DNA of 64,000 bases from GYS-P2D sp964522505 (GTDB lineage Bacteria; Bacteroidota; Bacteroidia; Chitinophagales; Saprospiraceae). Made by a program: the position numbers and the translations under genes. Positions 8,728 to 17,903 of the stretch are shown piece after piece. The first letter of the stretch is position 1; each line of letters begins with the position of its first letter. The stretch spans positions 4,624 through 68,623 of the forward strand of contig CAZFWJ010000012.1 of NCBI GenBank assembly GCA_964522505.1. Direction: 5' to 3'. Below the pieces are notes generated by a model, which had not been told where the DNA came from, searched no databases, and worked only from the letters and a program-made list of their open reading frames with translations.

Positions 8728-9561
8728 CTATTTTATCCTTGTTAATATCCAGTCCTTCAGATCTCCTATAACCTGATCTTGCTCAGGCTCATTCACGAGT
8801 TCGTGATATAAGCCCTCATAGAGTTTTAATGTCTTATCGATTGATTGGGATTGTTTATATAGTTCTTTCGTGCCTTCAGGGTCAGCTATTTTTTCGGCTG
8901 TACCATGCATGCCCAGATATGGCAGGGTCAGCTTATCAAATTTGTCTTGAGTTCTCTTTATTGCAGATAATAACTCTGCGGCTAGTCTCGTACGTATGCC
9001 TCCAGTATAAACTAATGGATCTTTATTATAGGCGTCAAGAACGTCTTCTGATCTGGTCAGCGTTGCTTTATCAAGAGGTTCGGTCTTAAGCTTCGGCACA
9101 ATCATACTGAGTATTGGCGCCAACTTTTGAAGTAAGGGTGACAAGTCTTTGTCGATTTTCAATGCCGCCCCAGACGAAATTAGTCCCGCCAACTTATTGC
9201 TCTCATGATAAGTAGTACAATAGTTCACAGAGATTAAGCCTCCCATACTATGACCGAATAGGAACTGAGGAATACTTGTAGGTCTATATTGGTGCAATAC
9301 AATTGACAAGTCATCAGTATAGTCTACAAATCGGTTGACATAAGATTGTAATCCTTCTGAGTTCCCATGACCACGATGATCATAGCTGTACACTTCTATG
9401 TTGGCTTCATTTAATGCCTCGCCAACATGACTATATCTATACCCATGCTCGGCAAAGCCATGCACGATGACCAACTGTGCAACTGGTTCCCGAACAGACC
9501 AATGATGTATAAAGAGTCTCTGTTGATCCTTATTCGTAAGAGAGAGCGTCTTGTAAGCCAT
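8728..9561 (-). CDS. Monoacylglycerol lipase-like alpha/beta hydrolase
   Basis: A 277-residue serine hydrolase with the oxyanion HGFAEH stretch (about residues 34-39), DHRGHGNSEG (61-70), the nucleophile elbow GHSMGG with Ser105, a likely acid in GTAEKIADPEG and a C-terminal His in YHELVNE. This pattern is that of the lysophospholipase/monoacylglycerol lipase (PldB/Hydrolase_4) family. No signal peptide is visible, so the enzyme is probably cytosolic or peripherally membrane-bound. It is the first gene of a two-gene unit with the thioesterase at 8273 and begins just after the nqr operon terminator. Confidence 0.88.
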   Translation of the reverse strand: MAYKTLSLTNKDQQRLFIHHWSVREPVAQLVIVHGFAEHGYRYSHVGEALNEANIEVYSYDHRGHGNSEGLQSYVNRFVDYTDDLSIVLHQYRPTSIPQFLFGHSMGGLISVNYCTTYHESNKLAGLISSGAALKIDKDLSPLLQKLAPILSMIVPKLKTEPLDKATLTRSEDVLDAYNKDPLVYTGGIRTRLAAELLSAIKRTQDKFDKLTLPYLGMHGTAEKIADPEGTKELYKQSQSIDKTLKLYEGLYHELVNEPEQDQVIGDLKDWILTRIK

Positions 9562-9597
9562 AAGCTTTATTATGATGAGGGGTTAAGCGCTCCCCAA

Positions 9598-9636
9598 TAT
9601 AACAAAAGCCACTCATGGGTTTCCATGAATGGCTTT
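9598..9636 (-). terminator. Intrinsic terminator of the nqr operon
   Basis: On the minus strand AAAGCCATTCATGG pairs with CCATGAGTGGCTTT (14 bp, one T-G wobble, AAAC loop) and is followed by TTTTGTT. It lies 28 bp after the nqrF stop, before the next gene's start at 9561. Confidence 0.85.
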
Positions 9637-9663
9637 GTACATTATTAGCGTATGCTATAGTTC

Positions 9664-10968
9664 TTATCCTCCGAAATCATCGAAGGCCACATTCTCCTCT
9701 GGTATGCCCCAGTCATCAGCCATAGTGAGTACACACTGGTTCATAATTGGAGGTCCACAGAAGTATAATTCTAATTCTTCAGGTTCTGGATGTTTGCTTA
9801 AGAACTCATCTATCACCACTTGGTGAACATAGCCTTTGAAGCCATCTCCCTCAGGGTCGTCAAGGTCCTTCTTAAGTACCCAGTTATCTTCCGGAAGTGG
9901 ATTATCCAGCGCTACAGCAAAGCGAAAATTAGGAAACTGCTTTTCTATTTCTCTAAACTCCTCTACATAGAACAACTCTTGCTTAGTACGACCTCCATAA
10001 AAGAAGGTAACCTTACGTCCTGTCTTAAGCGTGTGAAACAGGTGATATAGATGTGATCGCATCGGTGCCATTCCGGCTCCCCCTCCTACATATAGCATCT
10101 CTGCCTCAGTCTCCTTTATAAAGAACTCACCATATGGACCAGAAATAGTAACCTTATCTCCAGGCTTACAACCGAATACATATGAAGAGCAAACTCCTGG
10201 ATTAACATCCATCCATCCTCCTTTGACTCGGTCAAATGGCGGCGTGGCAATCCGAATCGTCAATGACACGATATTACCCTCAGCTGGGTGGTTAGACATA
10301 GAATATGCTCTAAATACAGGCTCATCATTCTTCATCTTGAGATCCCATAACTTAAACTTGTCCCAATCCTTCTGAAACTTGTCTGGAGAATCGTGATAGT
10401 TCGGATGTGCAGTGATGTCTATATCCTTTGAGTAGTCCACTTCTATCTCTGGCACGTCAACCTGGATATACCCTCCTGCCTCAAAGTCCAGTGTCTCCCC
10501 CTCAGGAAGTCTAACAATGAACTCCTTAATGAAAGTTGCCACGTTGTAGTTAGAGATCACCTCACACTCCCACTTCTTGATTCCGAATACCTCTTCTGGT
10601 ACTCTGATCTCCATGTCCTCTCTTACTTTTACCTGACAAGCCAATCTCTTATTCTCTGCAGCCTCCTTGCGAGTAAGGTGGTTCAGCTCTGTCGGAAGCA
10701 CATCGCCCCCACCTGCGTCTACATGACACTCGCACATGGCGCATGTTCCACCACCGCCACATGCGGATGGCAGGAAGACATTCTTATCTGATAACACATT
10801 GAGCAACGAACTTCCTGGTTTAGCCTTGAGTGGGTTACTCGTGTCACCATTAACGATGATATTGACATCACCCTGTGGTACTAACTTCTTGTTAGCAAAC
10901 ATCAGCATGAACGACAATCCCAGTATCACTGTGGTGAAAATGAGAATCGCTATTAAAATAGAACCCAT
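9664..10968 (-). CDS. nqrF: Na+-translocating NADH:quinone reductase subunit F
   Basis: A 434-residue electron-input subunit. One N-terminal membrane helix (about residues 3-26) precedes a plant-type ferredoxin domain whose 2Fe-2S ligands are C70, C76, C79 and C111 (SACGGGGTCAMCECH). A ferredoxin-reductase-like FAD domain follows (RAYSMSNHP for flavin binding), then the NADH domain (YVGGGAGMAPMRS, FYGGRTKQELFY, CGPPIMN). It oxidises cytosolic NADH and passes electrons via FAD and the 2Fe-2S centre to the rest of the complex. The ending FDDFGG is typical of NqrF. It is the last gene of the operon, 40 bp after nqrE. Confidence 0.97.
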   Translation of the reverse strand: MGSILIAILIFTTVILGLSFMLMFANKKLVPQGDVNIIVNGDTSNPLKAKPGSSLLNVLSDKNVFLPSACGGGGTCAMCECHVDAGGGDVLPTELNHLTRKEAAENKRLACQVKVREDMEIRVPEEVFGIKKWECEVISNYNVATFIKEFIVRLPEGETLDFEAGGYIQVDVPEIEVDYSKDIDITAHPNYHDSPDKFQKDWDKFKLWDLKMKNDEPVFRAYSMSNHPAEGNIVSLTIRIATPPFDRVKGGWMDVNPGVCSSYVFGCKPGDKVTISGPYGEFFIKETEAEMLYVGGGAGMAPMRSHLYHLFHTLKTGRKVTFFYGGRTKQELFYVEEFREIEKQFPNFRFAVALDNPLPEDNWVLKKDLDDPEGDGFKGYVHQVVIDEFLSKHPEPEELELYFCGPPIMNQCVLTMADDWGIPEENVAFDDFGG

Positions 10969-11008
10969 TGCTTATAATTTGAATTTCTTATGAAATAAAT
11001 CTACAATT

Positions 11009-11608
11009 CTAAAATGAGGCTGGATCAATACCGAGCAGGCTCAAAAAAGCCATACCCATTAATCCAGTCAATAAGAATGCCATACCTAATCCTCTCAAAG
11101 GAGCAGGGACATTGCTATACTTTATCTTCTCTCTGATGGCAGCTAAGGCAACAATGGCTAAGAACCATCCAAATCCACCTCCAGCACCAAATGCCACAGA
11201 CTCAGCAAAGCTATACTCTCGAGAAACCATAAACAGGGATCCTCCAAGAATAGCACAGTTCACGGTGATTAGCGGCAAGAATATACCCAGTGAGTTATAT
11301 AGAGATGGAGAGTATTTCTCAATAACCATCTCTACAAGCTGCACCATTGATGCAATTACTGCAATGAAAAGTATAAATCTTAAGAAGGTCAGATCCAATC
11401 CAAAGAGTCCGCCTTCGTCAAGAAGATAGGTACTGATTAACCAGTTGATCGGCATAGTCACGACCAATACGAAAATTACCGCAAGGCCTAACCCAAATGC
11501 TGTCTTCAAAGTCTTGGATACTGCCAAGAATGAGCACATCCCTAAGAAATAAGAGAGAATCAAATTCTCAATGAATGCCGCCTTAATAAATACGTTTACT
11601 AATTCCAC
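11009..11608 (-). CDS. nqrE: Na+-translocating NADH:quinone reductase subunit E
   Basis: A 199-residue, six-helix inner-membrane subunit beginning with a GTG codon (MELVNVFIKAAFIENLILSYFLGMCSFLA). With NqrD it forms the pseudo-symmetric membrane core that holds an intramembrane iron centre between conserved cysteines; a Cys in the first helix (GMCSFL) and one in NCAILGGSLF fit that. Length and motifs match the family. It starts 11 bp after nqrD and is followed by nqrF. Confidence 0.96.
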   Translation of the reverse strand: MELVNVFIKAAFIENLILSYFLGMCSFLAVSKTLKTAFGLGLAVIFVLVVTMPINWLISTYLLDEGGLFGLDLTFLRFILFIAVIASMVQLVEMVIEKYSPSLYNSLGIFLPLITVNCAILGGSLFMVSREYSFAESVAFGAGGGFGWFLAIVALAAIREKIKYSNVPAPLRGLGMAFLLTGLMGMAFLSLLGIDPASF

Positions 11609-11619
11609 TATTCTATGAT

Positions 11620-12333
11620 TTAAGAGATGTCAACTAATTTAGGATTCCACGATCTATGTATCCAGATCATAATCGCTATGATAAACATGGCAGCTGCTGG
11701 CAACACCATCAGGTTGTTATTCTGATACCATCCAAACCATGAACCATCGGCCAAGGTGTTGATTGTATATTCAGCGGACGGACCAATAATCTTCCATTCT
11801 ATTGGAGTACCAGCAAGGAATGTTCCCTTGCCAAATACCTCTCTAACCAATGCTACCAAAATCAATATCCATCCATATCCAAATCCATTTCCTACTCCAT
11901 CAAGAAATGCCTTCCAAGGACTATTAGCCATGGCAAATGCCTCCAAACGACCCATCACGATACAGTTGGTAATGATCAATCCGATGAATACGGAGAGCTG
12001 CTTATAAGTAGGGTAATCTACAGCCTTAAGTGTCAACTCCACTACCGTTACCAACGTAGCAATAATCACTAACTGGACGATCATCCTTACTTGCTTCGGT
12101 ATAGACTTTCGTAGCAGTGAGGTGAAGAGATTAGAAAATGCACATACGAACACCACCGCTATTGCCATGATAATCGATGGGAACAACAATGTTGTCACCG
12201 CAAGCGCACTACATATCCCAAGTACCTGTACGGTAATGGGGTTATTATCATTGAGCGGATCTGTTAAGAGCTTTCTCTCCTTCTTGCCGAAGGCGAATAA
12301 GGGCTCTTTCTTTTCTACAGTAGTTTCAGCCAT
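11620..12333 (-). CDS. nqrD: Na+-translocating NADH:quinone reductase subunit D
   Basis: A 237-residue membrane subunit homologous to NqrE/RnfA/RnfE. It has about six helices, with cysteines in GICSALAVT and TNCIVMGRLEAFAM that correspond to the intramembrane iron-sulfur ligands. It carries about 25 extra hydrophilic N-terminal residues (MAETTVEKKEPLFAFGKKE) relative to the usual length near 210, which is common in Bacteroidota. Its ATG overlaps the nqrC stop by one base. Confidence 0.96.
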   Translation of the reverse strand: MAETTVEKKEPLFAFGKKERKLLTDPLNDNNPITVQVLGICSALAVTTLLFPSIIMAIAVVFVCAFSNLFTSLLRKSIPKQVRMIVQLVIIATLVTVVELTLKAVDYPTYKQLSVFIGLIITNCIVMGRLEAFAMANSPWKAFLDGVGNGFGYGWILILVALVREVFGKGTFLAGTPIEWKIIGPSAEYTINTLADGSWFGWYQNNNLMVLPAAAMFIIAIMIWIHRSWNPKLVDIS

Positions 12334-13085
12334 TATGATTTTTTCTGTGTGTTAAAAAATGGTTGATAATATTGAAGACCATCGTATAGCATATCTGATA
12401 CACCATCTGCAGTCACTGTTGCACCAGAGATACCATCAACCTCATACAGTGGGTTACGTGCGCCTCCCTTTCTGACAACCACAGAAGTGTACTTGCCGTC
12501 TTCATCGTACAGACTCTTACCTGCGAACTGTCTCTTAAATGCCGGATTATCCTTAATTTCTGCACCCAGTCCAGGGGTTTCTCCTTGATGATCAAATGAT
12601 GCACCTACTACTGTGGCAAAATCATCCTTCAAGGCAATATTCCCCCATATCTCATCCCATAGGCCATTGCCTCTTATGGAAACGATATAGATCTTCTCAC
12701 CATTATTTTCAAAAGTGAATACTGGAAATATCCGCTCTTCAGCGGGCTTCTTCTTCTCTTTTTTCATGTCTACGTGCTCTGCTAGCCCCCCTTTATATCC
12801 TCGTGCCTCGACTTCCTCAGCGGTGACTGGATTACCATTGTAGTCAACTACTGTCTGTACAATCTTATCGTCGAAGATGCCGAGCACTTCATCTTCTGGA
12901 AGCTTATCTGCTTTTACATCATCGCCAAGCTCTGTTTCAATGGCAGCAAGGATGGCCTTCTTATTAAATATTGCTTCATTCCTGTCATGTCGCGGCTTTA
13001 GAACTGTAGCCATAACTGATAAGACCAACGCTACAACCACGGTCATGATGACCACAAATGTTATTACATATGTATTACTACGCAT
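12333..13085 (-). CDS. nqrC: Na+-translocating NADH:quinone reductase subunit C
   Basis: A 250-residue subunit with one N-terminal membrane helix (about 8-28) and a periplasmic FMN-binding domain. The covalent flavinylation motif SGAT is at residues 220-223, so FMN should be linked to Thr223 by an ApbE-type flavin transferase, which is not encoded in this window. It contains a lysine-rich insertion around residues 108-115 (KKEKKKPAEER). Its start overlaps the end of nqrB by 8 bp and its end overlaps nqrD by one, indicating translational coupling. Confidence 0.96.
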   Translation of the reverse strand: MRSNTYVITFVVIMTVVVALVLSVMATVLKPRHDRNEAIFNKKAILAAIETELGDDVKADKLPEDEVLGIFDDKIVQTVVDYNGNPVTAEEVEARGYKGGLAEHVDMKKEKKKPAEERIFPVFTFENNGEKIYIVSIRGNGLWDEIWGNIALKDDFATVVGASFDHQGETPGLGAEIKDNPAFKRQFAGKSLYDEDGKYTSVVVRKGGARNPLYEVDGISGATVTADGVSDMLYDGLQYYQPFFNTQKKS

Positions 13086-14328
13086 GAGCTAATTTTTTTC
13101 TTTTACTGATATGTGGATTCAAGACCAATCTATCTAAGAGTGGTGCAAACGTGTTCATAAAGATGATTGCCAACATCCACCCCTCAGGATAAGCGGGATT
13201 TAATACTCGCACTATCATTCCTATAAATCCGATCAAGAATCCATAAGCTATCTTACCTCCATTAGTTGATGCCGCAGTAACAGGATCTGTTGCCATGAAA
13301 GCCATAGCAAAAAAGAAACTACCCATATAAAACTGATAGTACCATGGTACTGTCATAAACGGTGTTGCATCCCAAGCATTAAGTATCATAGACATGAGCG
13401 CAGCTCCTGCAATCATACTCACCATAATTCTCCAACTTGCTATCCTTGTGATTAATAAGAATGCTGCCCCAATTAATATAAGCGGCTTAGATGTCTCGCC
13501 GATAGAGCCGGGTATAGTGCCCCACCACATCTGTGATTCCGAATAAACTGCAGTGACCGCATCCCATCCGCCTTGATAGGCAAGTGCTAATGGTGTAGCG
13601 CCGGTGAATCCATCGACAACTTGTCCTCCACCAAATTTCGGAAGATCCATCCAGCCAAATAATCCATTAAATAAGTTATGAGCCCACCCATAGTCGGCAG
13701 CATATCCTGCTCTTATGTGCTCAAATCCTGACACCCAGACATCATCTCCCGATATCGTAGTGGGATAGGCAAAGAAGACGAATAGCCGAGCCATCAAGGC
13801 CACATTCCATATATTCATTCCAGTACCTCCAAAAGCCTCTTTGACAAGGACTACCGCAAATGCCACTGATAATACCAAGATCCAAATCGGTAGATCTGGT
13901 GGCATAATCAACGGTATGAGCGCTCCCGAGACCAGAAAACCCTCTTCTACGGCATGACCTCGCTTGGAGGCATACCAAAACTCAATACCTAATCCAACAA
14001 CATGTGCTACGATAAATATTGGTAATAACTTAATTAGTCCATGAGCCAACTTAAGATGAAATCCTTCCATAAAGCCCAGATACTCTCCCATCGCAACAAA
14101 GTGTTGGTGGCCTATATTGTATGTGCCAAACACATAACATAGCTGCATAGCCAATACCACATGTACCATAGTGCGCTTGAGGTCCATACCATCTCTGACA
14201 TGTACTCCGCTCTTAGTAACAGAATTAGGTGTAGCCAAAAAAGTAAAAAACGCATCGTACGCTGTGTGTGCTAACGGCCGCTTCTTTTTGTCTGGCTCTA
14301 TTTTCTTTATTCTATCTATTAAACCCAT
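13078..14328 (-). CDS. nqrB: Na+-translocating NADH:quinone reductase subunit B
   Basis: A 416-residue, roughly ten-helix membrane subunit. The covalent FMN site is visible as DGFTGATPLA with Thr245, and GGTGMNIWN and DPVTAAST are typical NqrB/RnfD segments. It carries covalent FMN, binds riboflavin and lies on the sodium pathway, passing electrons toward ubiquinone or menaquinone. It is 35 bp downstream of nqrA and overlaps nqrC by 8 bp. Confidence 0.97.
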   Translation of the reverse strand: MGLIDRIKKIEPDKKKRPLAHTAYDAFFTFLATPNSVTKSGVHVRDGMDLKRTMVHVVLAMQLCYVFGTYNIGHQHFVAMGEYLGFMEGFHLKLAHGLIKLLPIFIVAHVVGLGIEFWYASKRGHAVEEGFLVSGALIPLIMPPDLPIWILVLSVAFAVVLVKEAFGGTGMNIWNVALMARLFVFFAYPTTISGDDVWVSGFEHIRAGYAADYGWAHNLFNGLFGWMDLPKFGGGQVVDGFTGATPLALAYQGGWDAVTAVYSESQMWWGTIPGSIGETSKPLILIGAAFLLITRIASWRIMVSMIAGAALMSMILNAWDATPFMTVPWYYQFYMGSFFFAMAFMATDPVTAASTNGGKIAYGFLIGFIGMIVRVLNPAYPEGWMLAIIFMNTFAPLLDRLVLNPHISKRKKLAHA

Positions 14329-14362
14329 ATCAGGACTTAGTTATAAATTATTTCTTAATAGA

Positions 14363-16003
14363 TTATCCTTGTTCGCGCATCATGTCCAGTCCTCCTCTCA
14401 ATATTTCCTGAACAGGCATCTTAGAGGTACAGACAAATTCACATAGTGCTAAATCTTCCTCAGAAAGCTCATAGATACCCAGGCCTTCCATTTGCTCAAA
14501 GTCCCCAGTCATAATTGCCTTCAACAGATGTTGAGGATACAGATCCATAGGTAAGACCTCCTCATACTGTCCACTCATTACGAACGCCCTTTGCTCTCCA
14601 TGCATGGAAGTATCACCATCAAACTCTAGCTTAGGATATAAAAAATTAGGGAAGGTCTTAGAAATAGTCGGGCGAGCCTTAACAGGTAATAACCATCCAA
14701 ATATCTCATAATAATCTCCCTCCTCGATTACTGAAATCTGATCACTCCTATGTCGCAGATATGCTTCTGATGATGTAGTAACGCCGCTTAGTACATCACC
14801 ATCGATAAGTCTATTCTTATCTCCCTTGAGGTTATCCTTGAGGAGGTCTCCGATATTAGCTCCTATATAGGTATCAATATATCCCGGATCTATAACATTT
14901 GCACCACCTACAGCAACGATGCGGCGAGCATTGTAAATTCCCTTGTGCATTAATTCACCTAATGTTATCACTTCTTGCACGCCTAATGTCCAAACTGTTT
15001 GACCTGAGGCGATAGGCGCTGTATGGTGTATCTGTATACCGACATTGCCACTTGGATGCTTCCCCTTAAACCATCGTTTCTCTACATGCTGAGCTCCAGT
15101 TAATGCTGAGTGAGGAGCGTCATCACTATTTGCGCTAAGACCTAAATACACTTTGCCCGATGTCAATCTATTGAGCGTGTCAAGACCTTTCTGAAACATC
15201 TCCCCACGTCCTTCCATGACAACACTTGTATCAGGTGATAGCGGTGCCGTATCGAATGTGCTAATGAATATGTTGGTAGGCACAGCATCATGCGCTGGCA
15301 GCACATCATATGGCCTCTGATTAAAGAGTGTCCATCCTCCAGTATTGAGTAGGAAGCTAACGATATCATCTCTATTAGCCTCAGATATACTTGGTGGATC
15401 AAACTGTGTATGTTTAATCTCGCTATCAGCGAGAATAACAATATCGCTTATGGATCTCTTCTCTCCTCTATTGATCTCAATTACTTCACCACTTACTGGC
15501 GCCACGAACTTGACAACTGGGTTTTTCTTATCATAGTAGATCGTATCACCAGCCTTTACCTCATCTCCTATTTCGACGACGACTTTAGGAATTGGAGATA
15601 GTCCTCTGAAGCTCTTAGGATTGAGGGCGAATCTCGTGAGATTCTTTTTGATTGGTGCTCCAGCAGGTTTGCCCTTCAGCTTGATATCATGGCCCTGCTT
15701 GAGCTCCTTAATTGGCGCTCCATTAGTATACTGAGGGTTCGCACCCTTCCAGAGAGAACTGATCGAAAGCCCCTTATCCTCTCCATCAATATCAACTCCG
15801 CTTTTGGTAGCCTCTATGGATAAAAAGTTCTGACTGAGCGTCAGTATAGCGCTTACCAAAATTAATGCTCCGACTACAATGAGGATACCGATGATATAAA
15901 CATCGCTATTGCCTTGGGCAGATTGTGCGTATGCAATTTGGGTAATTAATGTAAGGATGAGAACGAAACAAGAGCGAGAGAAGAACATGTGATTTGTATG
16001 CAT
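14363..16003 (-). CDS. nqrA: Na+-translocating NADH:quinone reductase subunit A with N-terminal membrane extension
   Basis: A 546-residue protein, about 100 residues longer than classical NqrA (about 445). The conserved NqrA body begins near residue 105 (HDIKLKGKPAGAP) and continues through the Rnf/Nqr barrel-sandwich region (APVSGEVIEINRGEKRS), AVGGANVIDPGYIDTYIG and the C-terminal ALCEFVCTSKMPVQEILR. The extra N-terminus has a signal-peptide-like stretch ending AYAQ and a second hydrophobic helix (about 34-56, VYIIGILIVVGALILVSAIL). Cleavage after AYAQ followed by a single N-out helix would leave the NqrA domain cytosolic but membrane-tethered (inference). It is the first gene of the operon. 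Confidence 0.95.
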   Translation of the reverse strand: MHTNHMFFSRSCFVLILTLITQIAYAQSAQGNSDVYIIGILIVVGALILVSAILTLSQNFLSIEATKSGVDIDGEDKGLSISSLWKGANPQYTNGAPIKELKQGHDIKLKGKPAGAPIKKNLTRFALNPKSFRGLSPIPKVVVEIGDEVKAGDTIYYDKKNPVVKFVAPVSGEVIEINRGEKRSISDIVILADSEIKHTQFDPPSISEANRDDIVSFLLNTGGWTLFNQRPYDVLPAHDAVPTNIFISTFDTAPLSPDTSVVMEGRGEMFQKGLDTLNRLTSGKVYLGLSANSDDAPHSALTGAQHVEKRWFKGKHPSGNVGIQIHHTAPIASGQTVWTLGVQEVITLGELMHKGIYNARRIVAVGGANVIDPGYIDTYIGANIGDLLKDNLKGDKNRLIDGDVLSGVTTSSEAYLRHRSDQISVIEEGDYYEIFGWLLPVKARPTISKTFPNFLYPKLEFDGDTSMHGEQRAFVMSGQYEEVLPMDLYPQHLLKAIMTGDFEQMEGLGIYELSEEDLALCEFVCTSKMPVQEILRGGLDMMREQG

Positions 16004-16031
16004 ATTGTACTATAGCTGTCAAAAATCGCCG

Positions 16032-16039
16032 CAAAGATA
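16032..16039 (-). promoter_or_regulatory. Candidate -7 box of the nqr operon (TATCTTTG)
   Basis: On the minus strand this reads TATCTTTG followed by CGGCG, a good TAnnTTTG match about 29 bp upstream of the nqrA ATG at 16003. No convincing -33 TTTG is seen 19-21 bp further up. Confidence 0.6.
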
Positions 16040-16113
16040 CTAAGCTTGGAGATTTCTATACGATGTGATATTCAATCCCGATTAATCGAATTTCTATTTA
16101 GACTACTTTTAAT

Positions 16114-17265
16114 TTAACCTTTCTTACTTATTCGATAGATTACGTCAGCAAAATCGTCCGAAACAAGCATCGAACCATCCTCCATCCATTCTATATCTAC
16201 TGGCCTTCCCCAGACCTCATCAGTCTCAGTATCCAACCATCCACTAGCAAAAACCTCATAGCCTTTGGAATTATGATTTTCATCAAGCGCTACTGAAGTA
16301 ATCCTATAACCTATCTTTTTTGATCGATTCCATGAACCATGCTCAGCCATGAATGCTGTTTCGCCATAGTCGGCCTCAAACTGAGTGCCATGAGTAAACT
16401 CTATGCCAAGCGGAGCAACATGTGGCCCCAAATTTTGCACCGGAGCGATGAAGTCTTTGCAATCGCCTTTTGATCCAAAATCTGGATCTGAGAGATCACC
16501 CTGATGGCAATATGGATATCCAAAATGCTGTCCATCAGCAGTGGCCCGATTTAATTCACATGAGGGGATCTCATCGCCTAACATATCTCGCCCATTGTCG
16601 GTAAACCACAGATCTCCCGTACTCGGATGCCAAGTAAAGCCTACTGTATTACGCACCCCGGATTGTACTACCTCCATACCTGTGCCATCTGGATTAATGC
16701 GAGTTATCGAAGCAAATACTGGATCCTCTGATTCACAGATGTTGCAGGGAGCTCCAACTGGGATATAGAGCTTGCCATCTGGACCAAATGCAATAAATTT
16801 CCACCCGTGATGCTTTTCTGTAGGATATCCATCAAAGAGCACCTCCGGCTCACCAGGATCATCGAGGCGGCTTTCTATAGCACTGAACTTCAATAGGCGA
16901 TTCACTTCCGCTACATATAGATCTCCATCTCTGAAGGCAACTCCATTGGGCATCGTACCACCTGTGAGTAGTACATGTTTCTCGTCCACAATCATATCCC
17001 CATCAGTATCTTTAAGCGCATAGACATCACCTTTGGATCTTGTGCCTACATAGAGTACACCTGATGGTGACAGGGCCATGGCACGTGCATTCTCGACATC
17101 GTCAGCATAGATATCAATCTCATATCCCTCTGGAAGGCTGATCTTGGATAGTGGCAAGTCAGTAGATGACATTTCTTCTGACCCTTCTGGCTTTTCAGGC
17201 GCATTAATCGTGGTATTTTGACATGACAACAATAATGCGAGAGATAATAGTATAGTTAATTTCAT
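16114..17265 (-). CDS. PQQ-type sugar dehydrogenase-like lipoprotein (beta-propeller)
   Basis: A 383-residue predicted lipoprotein (signal ending LLLSC, Cys about residue 15). The chain has the glucose/sorbosone dehydrogenase beta-propeller pattern: KHHGWKFIAFGPDGKLYIPVG, NTVGFTWHPSTGDLWFTDNGRD and EHGSWNRSKKIGYRI. Relatives oxidise aldoses or sorbosone using PQQ, but many Bacteroidota members are uncharacterised, so the substrate is open. It is the last gene of a five-gene minus-strand unit and overlaps the upstream START-like gene by 4 bp. Confidence 0.82.
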   Translation of the reverse strand: MKLTILLSLALLLSCQNTTINAPEKPEGSEEMSSTDLPLSKISLPEGYEIDIYADDVENARAMALSPSGVLYVGTRSKGDVYALKDTDGDMIVDEKHVLLTGGTMPNGVAFRDGDLYVAEVNRLLKFSAIESRLDDPGEPEVLFDGYPTEKHHGWKFIAFGPDGKLYIPVGAPCNICESEDPVFASITRINPDGTGMEVVQSGVRNTVGFTWHPSTGDLWFTDNGRDMLGDEIPSCELNRATADGQHFGYPYCHQGDLSDPDFGSKGDCKDFIAPVQNLGPHVAPLGIEFTHGTQFEADYGETAFMAEHGSWNRSKKIGYRITSVALDENHNSKGYEVFASGWLDTETDEVWGRPVDIEWMEDGSMLVSDDFADVIYRISKKG

Positions 17266-17903
17266 TTGGATAAGATTTCGAATTCCGCGTTTTGATATTT
17301 CGGTAACAATATGAGTTCTTTCAGGAGCTTGATGGACTTAACTGGATTCTTGACTGTTTGCAAATTGATGATAAATGCAGGCACAAGACCGCCCGGATCC
17401 AGAACAAATTGGTGGACGAGGTCTATTTCTCCATTAGGCAGTTGTGTCACATCCCAAAAACCCTTGCAAATCTCTATCTGGATATACTTATTGCTAGGCT
17501 CGTAGTAATCCTCTACACATGTGACTTCTATATGTAATAGTTTTTTCTCGTCGTCATAGCTCAATTCATTTAGATATATGCCATCTCTATCTTTAGCTGG
17601 AAACGGAGCATTAACCGTGATATAATTTAAGTACTTGTCTGGTTCGTCTACGTGAGTTGTGACGCCATCAATTCCATCAAATAATTTAGGATAAATATCA
17701 AAGTCCTTAAAAACAGCTAAAAGCGCCGACAAGTCTCCTTTCATCCTTGTCTCAATCCGATATTCATCAAACTTAGTCCAGTCAATCTTGCGAGTAAAAG
17801 CCCTAATCCCTTCAGTTTCTTTTCTAAGATTCCAGTCACTCTGGCCACATAATGTGGACATAAAAAAGAATGTTGTCAATACTATAATTAGACGTATAAT
17901 CAT
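17262..17903 (-). CDS. START/SRPBCC-domain exported protein
   Basis: The start at 17903 is chosen because that ATG shares one base with the stop of the upstream Nudix gene (TGATG) and directly begins a signal peptide (MIIRLIIVLTTFFFMSTLCGQ); a longer in-frame start at 17966 would lie inside the Nudix gene. The 213-residue protein carries a START-like lipid-binding fold: EGIRAFTRKI near the N-terminus, VFKDFDIYPKLFDGI, PFPAKDRDGIY, and a C-terminal helix with NPVKSIKLLKEL. Such proteins bind lipids or hydrophobic ligands in the periplasm; the ligand is unknown. It is translationally coupled on both sides. Confidence 0.8.
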   Translation of the reverse strand: MIIRLIIVLTTFFFMSTLCGQSDWNLRKETEGIRAFTRKIDWTKFDEYRIETRMKGDLSALLAVFKDFDIYPKLFDGIDGVTTHVDEPDKYLNYITVNAPFPAKDRDGIYLNELSYDDEKKLLHIEVTCVEDYYEPSNKYIQIEICKGFWDVTQLPNGEIDLVHQFVLDPGGLVPAFIINLQTVKNPVKSIKLLKELILLPKYQNAEFEILSK

